NCBI GenBank assembly: GCA_018340805.1
Contig: JACMZG010000008.1
Span: forward strand, 23,066,225-23,130,224
DNA from: Microvelia longipes
Taxonomy: Eukaryota; Arthropoda; Insecta; Hemiptera; Veliidae
Reading direction: 5' to 3'
Length of the DNA: 64,000 nt
Shown: piece after piece, positions 55,800 to 64,000 of the stretch
Layout: each line of letters starts with the position of its first letter
Numbering within the stretch: the first letter of the stretch is position 1
Program-made: the position numbers and the translations under genes
The notes under the pieces: generated by a model
Database searches by the model: none
Told to the model about the DNA's origin: nothing
What the model saw: only the letters and a program-made list of their open reading frames with translations

Positions 55800-56270
55800 T
55801 CTTAATATTTATTCTTAATTTTACCTTTGTAAGTCTTCAAAAAAAGTTGGAACAACATTGCTCCACCTTGAACAATAATCTGAAACAAATAATTAAACTA
55901 TAGTTTAAAATAGAAAACACAAATACAAGTGATTTTTATTATTAGGAAAAGCCAAATCAATTAGAGATCTGACACTAAACAAAGTTATTTAAATATTTGA
56001 AGGTAATTTGACCATGAATTTACGTAAAAAAGTGATGATAAGGAAGAAATTTACATTTTTCCTGGAGTTCAAGCGTTTATATAGCGTAACAGACTAAGAC
56101 TCGGCTGATGAAGATGATGGGTAGTTTTACACATAATTTGCCATGTCCTTAATTAAATTTTGCAGAGGTAAGAATAGGAAGAAAATATTATTTTCCTATA
56201 AAAAAGAATAATATGACCTCAAAGGTAATAAAAGAAAACAAAAATGGTCTGACAGTGATTTTGAGAATAA
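55800..56270. other. Intergenic, no gene seen
   Basis: AT-rich DNA without recognisable features. Confidence 0.35.
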
Positions 56271-57748
56271 TGCCCGGTTTCTCGTACATTTTTTTAATGA
56301 AGTATTAGTAAATGAGAGATTAAACTAATGACAAATTAAATTTTATCACCGGTTTCTCAAAACAATATTTAATCTTCAACTAAACCAATTTAATCTCCCA
56401 TTAAGTCAAATTTTAATGGTCCATTAGTTTTTTTTTCCAAATTGTCATGAGCGTGGTTAAAAATGACAAAAAAAATGACACTTAAAACAACTGTATACAT
56501 TGGACATTTTCATAAATAGTTGAATAATACATAATATTAAAAAAGTGAACAATACTATTTGACAGATGAGTCAACATTGTTTATGTGCTAATTTACCATT
56601 AAATTAGTTAAAGATTAAGTTAATGGAAGAATATTTTTTATTCCAGTTTCTCAAAACATTTTAATGTGAGAATTTAGTAAAATAATTTGGCGTTTTAGTT
56701 CTTTTTCTCTCTACTAGAAAGCGGTAGTTTATAAATACTATGAAAATAGCAAGCGCATAACATGTAGTGCAATATTTTTTTTGTCACATAACATCATAAT
56801 TTTAACTGTTAGAAATATAAAACCATCGAATAATTTTATTAATTAAACCCATTTATGTTTTTAATTAAAAAAAGTTTTTTTTTTACTTTTTGTTAAGTGA
56901 ATTTTTAACATAAAAGTATATATGTCAAACGATGAAATTGCTACTTATACTAATAAATGTTTTGTCTTCACCACATCTTTGCCTTACAAAGTAGTATTCA
57001 CATATTAAGTATTCGATTTTAGGGAGTTATGCAACTTTGCATAACTCAGCAAAGTTTTTGCTGAGTTATTATTGTAGGATATAGCGTAATAAATGTTTCA
57101 TAAACAATAGGATTATATATTATTGGTCAGTAATTCCGCCCTTTCATAAAAACCACCTTCCCCTCCATAACCCTAATCTCATAAGATCATTTTTCCTTTA
57201 GTTGGTTATTTCCCTGGCCTACCTTATTTTGGAATAGTTCAAGTCGAAATAAAACATAATTCAGTTCTACAAAAAAAAATAATTTAGAACATGGTTTTGA
57301 TAACTACTGATTTAATTGCCCGAATTCCTCCCATTAAATTCTTCAACATTTAATTAACAATTAGTTTGTAATGATTCTTCAAGAAACCCAAAAGTTAATG
57401 GACCATTAATTTTAAAGGACAGTCGGGAAACTTGATTATTAAAATAAATTAATGTGCGTTTGAGAAACTCAAATTTAATACGGCATTAAATCGATATTTC
57501 CCTATGTAAACAAATAGAATGAACTGACATTTTAATCTGACATTAAAACAATAACAATAAATTATAGATCTACGAGAAACCTATTTGATTTTTAATCCTT
57601 CATTAAAGTTTTCATTAGTTTAATGGAAGATTAACCCCACTCTGCCCTTAATACAGTTTCGAGAAACCCAAAACAGACTTTAATGGCTCATTAATTACTA
57701 ATCTCCGATTAAAATTGTTTAATTGACATTCGATAAACCGGTTATTAG
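56270..57748. mobile_element. 1.5-kb TIR element with many subterminal 'ggtttctcgaaa' motifs
   Basis: The left end 'aataatgcccggtttctcg' and right end 'cgataaaccggttatt' are imperfect inverted repeats. The 'gtttctc' motif occurs in forward orientation in the left part (56,277, 56,349, 56,645). In reverse ('gagaaac' or close variants) it lies in the right part (about 57,382, 57,428, 57,464, 57,574, 57,661, 57,730). Most are followed or preceded by 'ttaatgg' or 'ccattaa'. Such arrays resemble transposase-binding subterminal repeats. The interior has no coding capacity. Confidence 0.65.
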
Positions 57749-57749
57749 A

Positions 57750-58480
57750 GTTGTTCCTAGACTATGAGATGTTAGCATTTTTAGTGTAAGAGACAAATAA
57801 ATTGCTCTCATAGTAAATATGACCTATCACACTTGAAAGAGGAAATAAAAGTGTTTTTTGACAATATTAATTTTATCTGGCTATAATCAAATACCTTGAA
57901 AGAGGTTTTACTACAGATAACAATAATCCAAATTGTGCCAAACAAAATGAACCAGCACTAATAAATAAAATTTAAAAAAAATAAAGATCATTATATTCCC
58001 CAGGATATTTTGTCAATATTGCTTTTGAAGAAAGTATGGCCACATAGCTGTAAGCAATTCATGAGAGACAAATCTGAGAAGGTTTGGCTACAAAGTGCAG
58101 TGTATGAATTCTGAATTTTTATATTTAATTGATATTGAGATATATCAGGGAGCTTCACCAAATAAAAATGATACCTATGATGAACTTTTTGGTAAATGTA
58201 TACCTCTCCTTTTGTAAAAATGATTGAAAACATTCCTCAAAATCGTAAAAATTTTCCTTTAGTAAAATTTATTTACTAGTTTCAATTTGTTGCCACACTA
58301 AAAAGAGAGAGGCTATCATGGAACAGGAACTATTAGACAAATCAAATTCCTAAATCCTGCAAAATAAAAAGTGGCAAAATGATGAAAAAGAAGACAGAGG
58401 GTCAGAAGACCATACACTTGAAAAGAAAATTGGTATTATGATTTGCATATGGTTACCACAGCAGCAACTCTTTATGGTAT
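57750..58480. other. Intergenic, no gene seen
   Basis: The minus-strand open frames at 57,991-58,233 and 58,350-58,568 have no recognisable domain; the second overlaps the LINE fragment on the other strand. Confidence 0.35.
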
Positions 58481-58489
58481 TTAAAACTT

Positions 58490-59290
58490 GAATGCTGATA
58501 CTCATACGAGGCCAAAAAATATAACTGATTACTGATTGGATGCCTATGTTTAATTCTAATGATGTCAACTTGGCTACTGATATATTTTATGATATATTCA
58601 ACAAGCTCATCAAAGACAGTTTTTATCAAGAGAAACTTAATTCTAGAATAACTAAGCTAAAGCCTTGGATGCCTTCTGCTATTCTCAACTCTATATAAGA
58701 CAAAGAGATATGATGAAAACTAAAGTCCACACATCTATAAAATGATTTAAATTAAATTAAAAATATATACAAAAACTTAACTAACAAAATTATTAAATGT
58801 GTTAAATTTGATTGCTATAAAAATAAAATTATTTAAGAACTAAGTAATAATAAACTCTATCATGAGCATCTTTCTCAATTGATTAACCTTAGCTTTAAAT
58901 ATGGAACTTTTCCAGAAAAACGTAAGCACTCTATCATCACACCAGTATTTAAAGCTCAAGATTAGACTGATCTTAAACAATCTATCAACAATTTTTGAAA
59001 ATAGCATAAAAACAGACTTAAAGATTACTTTGTTAAAAAATAATCTGCTATCTACTTATAAATTTTGATCATAGTTATCTACTTATGCATTTTTATCTAG
59101 TCCATCATAGCATATTAATGAAGGTACTCTCTGTTTATGGTCCATGTAAGTTAGGTTTAAATTTATTAATTAATTACCTACAAGGAAGAACTCAGAAAGC
59201 AAACATTTACAACACCCTTAATGATCCTTGAGCTACCTCCATGGAGTACCTCAGGGTAATTCATTAGGACCTCTATTTGTTTATCAGGGA
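58490..59290 (+). pseudogene. LINE fragment: linker and reverse transcriptase N-terminal half, decayed
   Basis: In shifting plus-strand frames: NLATDIFYDIFNKLIKDSF and KLKPWMPSAILNSI (58,570-58,697), CVKFDCYKNKI, LINLSFKYGTFPEKRKHSII then TPVFKAQD (58,880-58,960), and finally HGVPQGNSLGPLFVY (59,240-59,280). These are the 'K-PWI---L--SI', 'LIN-S---G-FP---K-A---P-FK' and 'GVPQGS-LGPLLF' signatures of a CR1/Jockey-like LINE. The 'RPIS' block and motif A are lost by deletion, and many stops are present. Confidence 0.8.
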
Positions 59291-59299
59291 TACTATCAT

Positions 59300-60850
59300 A
59301 ATATGTTAAAAAAAAAAATAAAATAAAATGGAGGCAAACTAAAACTAAACTAAAGATTCTTGTAGTCCTCACAGGATTTATTGAAAATTTTTAGTTTGAT
59401 AAGTAAAATATTCGCCGAGGAAGCTTAGGCATCACTGTTAGTTTTTAAATAAAATTATAAAAAATATGAAGGTTAAAATATTCAAAAGCATGATTTGCTG
59501 TTGGCAAGAAGTTATCACCATGCATCCAGATAGATTGCCACTTCAAGTACTTTCCTCCCTCATAGAACATGATTCTAGTTACCAAAATGATAACAATTTG
59601 AATTGGACAATGCTATCCACTATAGTAGCTCCAGATGAGTTTAATCTCAAGAACTTTCTTTTTGAACCGTAAATAAATAGCCTTTTAGTCACATACTACA
59701 ATAACCTTTATAGATTGGATGTCAAAAGAGCTTGCAATAGTTATTACAATAATACTAATACATGTACATATATAAACATTTTCTCTGCTTGGAGAAGTAT
59801 CTAGCATAAACAATATGTTTATAAACCAAGTTAGTCAATTGCGTTTTAAAAACTCAAATGTATATTCACAAAAAATACGTCTATTTTACTTTTTTTGTAC
59901 ATATTTAACACAAATAAAGTGTACATATTATGCCACACCCAATCTGAACTCTCTGTTTAGTTCAATAGTAATCGAGCTACAAGAACAAAGTAACTCAATA
60001 ATTATGAACAAGGCATGTGTTGTATGCTACACAATTTGACATTTGTTATCAACATAGAAACCATCAATTCAGTTTACTTTTATATTATGAAGAGTTTGGC
60101 AAAAAAAGCCCTACTGAATAATTAATACACCCATCCATATATACATGTATTAATTTCATTTTAACAACTTATTAACAAGGTTTCAAATGTTTTATATTTA
60201 TTTTTTATTTTATTAGCTTCTCACATTAGAATGATTCAGTTTAATTTTAAACTTCATGAACAATAAATTATAACTTTTAGACAAACAACCCTTTGTAAAA
60301 GACACTTGTCAATATAAAAATAAATATATTATTATTAAAATTATGAAAATATACTTAAAAAAAAAATAAAAAATATTTTATTAACTTTAATTTCTAGTTT
60401 AATAATGTTTTAATTTGTATAAACATCAATAAAAAGAACTTAGGTCGGCTATCCCTCTAGCATTTGACAGTTGGCTTCTTCTTTTCATCATGGTATGACA
60501 TACAGTTAAAATCAGTTGACAGCTTTGGAAAAGAGTGTTGAAGCAATGAGGTTGGCCTGATGTGAAATTCTGGAGTGGTTTAACATCCAGGTAACCTCAT
60601 TGGCTTCCTCACATTATTTTCCCACGCAGTCATCTGATTTAAACCGGGAGTTACATATGGCTCTATATAGGTTTATTTATCGTAACTTACACATTATATT
60701 GTTCTTTTTAATTGTTTATATTCTCATCGTAAATGGCAAAATTTCTGGTAACCACCAGATCCCATTGATTAATTAATGTAAAACCTTTAGTTTTACCTTT
60801 GTCTTGCTTCCTTGAACAATTCTTAGAGGTAAAGTATTCACATGGCAAGG
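59300..60850. other. Intergenic, no gene seen
   Basis: The open frames at 59,178-60,039 have no recognisable domain. 60,440-60,660 is less AT-rich and may be an old repeat. Confidence 0.35.
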
Positions 60851-60854
60851 GTTG

Positions 60855-61345
60855 GACCCTATAGTAAAGTGGGAGATCCATCGTTTAGATACATCAATTC
60901 AGCTGAATGAGCAACAGCTGGAAGTTCTCTACCATACCTGTCACTATAACTACTACCCAGAGCAGTATGGTGAACGTTAAAATTTCTTCCTGATACTGCA
61001 TGAAACAGACATGACCAATCAGACTCCAATATTCTATTGTATGGTGTATTATATAGCCATATAAATTTAATATTACCAAATTGATTAGAATATGACTCCA
61101 TTCCTACACACATTAGACCACTCATGTTTGGCAAATGATTAAGAACTGCGAATTGTAAGATGTTATTAACAAGAATAGCTAAACCGCCATAACCATCTTG
61201 CCAGTCTAAGCAAATTAAATTAAACCCAAAAAAAAACTTTACTACTTAGTTTGAACCAAGTTTCAGATAAGAGTATGACATCAATTTTATGATTTTCAAT
61301 AAACATATTCTAAAGAACCCTTATTGAGTTCCACTACATGATATT
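60855..61345 (-). pseudogene. LINE apurinic-type endonuclease fragment (minus strand)
   Basis: On the minus strand: HKIDVILLSETWFK (near 61,290), then DGYGGLAILVNNILQFAVLN (about 61,200-61,140). In the clean frame 61,134-60,859 come FIWLYNTPYN, GRNFNVHHTALGSSYSDRYG and LMYLNDGSPT. These match the LINE endonuclease blocks 'D---LSETW', 'GG-AILV', 'GDFNAHH--WGS' and 'LNDGSPT'. The normal GDFN is GRNFN here and an early frameshift separates the first block, so it is inactive. Confidence 0.85.
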
Positions 61346-61694
61346 TAACTATTAAACAATATGTGGATAAAAAAGAAGCTCAAGTTTATTATCCATACTG
61401 TAATATTTGTGAGTATATGCTACATTACCTAAAAAACTATGTAAAATTTAAATGCTAAAAATTAAAAAACCCCACACACAGACTCCAGTCTCGTGGGATT
61501 GCCTGCTAAGTTTTATTTTTACAAAAAAATAGATTTTTATAGTTTCATAACTGGTTAATTATTATAAATTTTTATAATGTTTATTATATATTTTAATTTT
61601 TTTGTAGTATATATCGTATGTTTTGTTTATATTATGTTTATGTAAGTTTTTATACTTAATACCTTGGCAAAAAGAGTCTTGTTGAATTTTAAAT

Positions 61695-61901
61695 ATTATT
61701 ATAGAATAAAACGATTCACCAACTCCTGCTGATTTTTAGTGTTCTTGGCAGCAAGTTTGTGTTGTTTCCTTAGATTTCTTAATTTTCTTTGGCAGTTGCC
61801 CAACCTCTTTACCTTAGCTGTTACTTCCTTGTCTGTTTGTTTTCCTTGATGTCTCTTTGGTGTCCATGCAGGGATCACTGCATTGAACATTTTAAACAGA
61901 T
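61695..61901 (-). pseudogene. Possible last exon of the P-element-like transposase
   Basis: On the minus strand a 3' splice site ('ttgttatag') at 61,902 leads into LFKMFNAVIPAWTPKRHQG, then a basic Lys/Arg-rich stretch (KVKRLGNCQRKLRNLRKQ) and a stop. The start resembles the 'LFD-LN-R-P' region near the C-terminus of P-type transposases, and it lies downstream of two better transposase exons on the same strand. The assignment is tentative. Confidence 0.35.
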
Positions 61902-62760
61902 CTATAACAAATATATATTGAATATTTATAAAAAATAATGCAAGTTTACAACCTTAAATCATAAATATGACTCTTAGTACACCAGACAAACACTACAGGG
62001 CTACAAGAAATAATTACTAACGTTCTTGTTGGAACTGCATTAGTACACATTTTAATACTCGTAACAATTTAAACTAATGTCTCGAAATTATCTTCATTGT
62101 AGAGATTATGGCCTTGGATGTAAATTGGATTTGCTTTAATCTTAACCTGTAATAAATCAATTAAATGATAATGTTGTATAAGGGATATCATTTTAAGGTA
62201 TAACTAAATCAAAAGCAAACTCAGTTGTCCAGTGTTTACATCAGTCGCATAGGTGCTTCACAAGTATAAAATACAGTGTACCTATAGATTAAGGAATCAA
62301 ATGTTACAATCAACAATAGTTGCTTGTTAAGAAGAATGGACCGGTTTTTGTCAATTTGGGTGGATTAGATTTACAAGGATATATTCATCAGTTTCATGAC
62401 AAATGAACTCTCCTTACAGTCTTTTGTACTTTTAAATAATTCATAAATGAGGAGAAAAGGGAGCTGATGGAGGTGGAAGGAATTGAAGGATCATAACACA
62501 GGAATGATGCAGGAAATGTTTGATTTATTGCAACGACTTATAGGGAGGGGGTGTAAAGAATGCTTCACCATAAATGTCAATCATTTGCAATGCAATTTGA
62601 TTCCTTTGCTTCTAGACCTAAAATAACAATACTTGTCAGAGAGTGGTTTAAAACCGGGGTTCAAACAACTAAGGGGAGTAAAGTTCCTTGCTTTATATTA
62701 TCTCCCCAAAACAGCAATACTTGCTTCAGCCAGGGTTAAAATCAAAGGCCAGTATCTGTT

Positions 62761-62985
62761 TCAATTGATTTGGAGGTATCTGGCTATTGGTGTACTAAAC
62801 CTGTAATGGAGATTGTAAGCAAAGGTCAAATGAAGTGTGCTACAAACACTAGGTTTTGAAGAATTGATTCCAAATCTCCCTGCAATTGAAGAGTGAAATA
62901 AGATCAGACATTGAATCATATAACCCCTTTTAGGAAATACCCAAAGAAATAACATGATGAGTTTACACATGGGATGCAAAGTGAC
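62761..62985 (-). pseudogene. Degenerate P-element-like transposase segment
   Basis: The minus-strand open frame reads HPMCKLIMLFLWVFPKRG, then FGINSSKPSVCSTLHLTFAY and STPIARYL. This can be laid over 'DP-HMLKL-RN', then 'G----NKL---H--F---KM-V--A-Q-LS' of P/THAP9 transposases with about the right spacing. The match is weak and several key residues differ. It lies between the clearer exon at 63,345-63,506 and the one at 61,695. Confidence 0.4.
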
Positions 62986-63344
62986 ATGATTTCACAATAA
63001 TATTGATGAAGTCAGTCCATAATAGTGCTACAGTTAGGCTGTTTGATAGATATAATCTGTTAATTTTAATTGGAACCTATGATGAATTCCTTCATTTACA
63101 TACTGATGAAACAACTTATATTGTTGGGAAGTTCTATCTAAGTCTAGTAGGAAAGGTACTTCCAGTTGGACCAAGATTAGTGAATTATTGGACTCACCAA
63201 TTTTTATAAAAAACATACTATACCAATGAGGAACTGGTATTTGTTAGAAAATTATTGCTTGTCAAATACAAACGAATGATTACTGTCCACTCATTCATGT
63301 AACTCATTTTCTTACCAATTAATAAGAATATGTTTGTAAAGTAC

Positions 63345-63506
63345 CTTGGAAAGGTTGGAACATTATCACTATAGTATGGTTCCCAAGCTCTGTCGTTTGC
63401 TTCATGGAAATGTAGTCACCCAAATCAGCGAACCCCAAAACCTTTAAATCATGCTTATTGAATTTAAGGCCTGGGGACAATGCCATCTCATCAATGAGCA
63501 GCATGC
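63345..63506 (-). CDS. P-element/THAP9-like transposase exon with catalytic Asp region
   Basis: An exon between 'catttttcacag|gc' (63,506) and 'ccaag|gtactt' (63,345) on the minus strand. It reads MLLIDEMALSPGLKFNKHDL, then VLGFADLGDY and LGNHTIVIMFQPFQG. The block 'LLIDEM-L-----F------GF-DLG---------ADH--V-MFQP' is a hallmark of the RNase-H-fold catalytic region of P-element and THAP9 transposases, and the DEM Asp is a catalytic residue. The protein would cut and join DNA of its element. The joins to neighbouring exons could not be made in frame, so the copy may be broken or have unseen small exons. Confidence 0.75.
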
Positions 63507-63689
63507 CTGTGAAAAATGAAGCAAATTTTACATTGATTTAAATTGACAGATTACGTAAATCAATACTTAATTTATAATACTAGATTGCTGAAATGTTGCT
63601 GGCATTACCTCTTCGTGAATTGGGCTCCATTGCTTGCGCCTTATTTTTATGCCAATAAGAACAGTGAAACTGAACCTAAAAGCAGACAC

Positions 63690-63980
63690 CATTCTAGACA
63701 AATGTCTATGAATGGTACAAATGCTTGGCAGGGGAAGCAGCTGCCTGTTACGAATATGCTTGTAAGCCTTACGACTTTTTAAGGGCAGCAGCAAGCATTC
63801 ATATAAGAAGAGTCTACTGTAACACATTCCCCTGGGGCATTTCTTCAGTGCCTGTAGGCTAGTTGCAATGGCTTCCTTGATGTTAGCTGGAAAATCCTTA
63901 ATGGCATCCAGCACCTTTGTCTCAAACGCTTCCTTTATTTTCTTTTGCAACTGCAGACATGTTCCCTGCATTTTTGTAAC
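63690..63980 (-). CDS. P-element/THAP9-like transposase exon, LPLPS region
   Basis: On the minus strand an acceptor 'ttttgtaacag' precedes an open exon beginning VTKMQGTCLQLQKKIKEAF. It continues with CYSRLFLYECLLLPLKSRKA, then YKHIRNRQLLPLPS and TIHRHLSRM. The run '--F---L-LKS-KAY--LR----LPLPS--T--R-LS' precedes the catalytic domain in THAP9/P transposases. Residues 4-50 look helical. A possible donor, 'aatg|gtgtct', lies at 63,690. Upstream parts, including any THAP zinc finger, would lie beyond position 64,000. The element boundaries are not in the window. Confidence 0.7.
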
Positions 63981-64000
63981 CTGTTACAAAAGGAAACATA

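Overview
This is a 64 kb AT-rich piece of an insect nuclear genome, with one assembly gap (Ns at 54,794-55,642). It is eukaryotic: genes have GT-AG introns, TATA/initiator promoters and AATAAA signals, there is a nuclear-type tRNA-Lys, and most of the DNA is transposon debris. The insect assignment rests on two small heat-shock proteins of the lethal(2)essential-for-life type, an attacin/hemiptericin-like antimicrobial peptide gene with a kappa-B-type promoter site, and insect-type LINE, Penelope, hAT-like, Harbinger-like and P-like elements. The peptide resembles those of true bugs, so a hemipteroid insect is a reasonable guess, but the order is not proved.

Confident host genes lie between 30.5 and 43.9 kb. 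(1) 30,541-33,490, plus strand: a three-exon gene for a secreted 124-residue glycine-rich attacin-family peptide. It has kappa-B-like sites, a TATA box and an initiator, and its first intron lies wholly in the 5' leader. (2) 34.6-37.7 kb, minus strand: a 190-residue small heat-shock protein. (3) 41.36-43.9 kb, plus strand: a paralogous 189-residue small heat-shock protein. The two Hsp genes are divergent, about 4.1 kb apart. Each has heat-shock elements, a TATA box, an ATG-free leader of about 180-200 nt, and one leader intron ending 0 or 3 nt before the start codon, followed by an uninterrupted coding exon. A tRNA-Lys(CUU) gene lies antisense inside the leader intron of gene 3.

The rest is repeats. 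From 0 to 30 kb there are copies of a TIR element with a GCGCATTTCC motif, a LINE reverse-transcriptase tail with a TTA-repeat tail (10.8-11.9 kb), a repeat family carrying a 5S rRNA-like segment (13.8-14.6, 22, 40.4-41 and 52.2 kb), a LINE RNase-H-region relic (15.8-16.1 kb), a 19-bp minisatellite (18.77-19.37 kb), a Harbinger-like element with 270-bp inverted ends (19.4-20.5 kb), a foldback element next to a broken Penelope-like element with hammerhead-like motifs (23.6-26.8 kb), and an inverted-repeat element built around 136-bp tandem repeats (27.3-27.95 kb). From 47 to 51.3 kb there is a nested set: a 315-bp element with 8-bp target duplications inserted into a copy of itself, another copy inside a hAT-like element, and a third copy next to a LINE fragment. 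From 56 to 64 kb there is a 1.5 kb element with many subterminal repeats, two LINE fragments (reverse transcriptase; endonuclease) and exons of a P-element/THAP9-like transposase running off the right edge.

I see no clearly new multi-gene system. The items most worth checking are the 5S-like repeat family, the cysteine-cluster small heat-shock protein and its shared leader-intron architecture, the self-nested transposon, the hammerhead-like motifs, and the subterminal-repeat elements.
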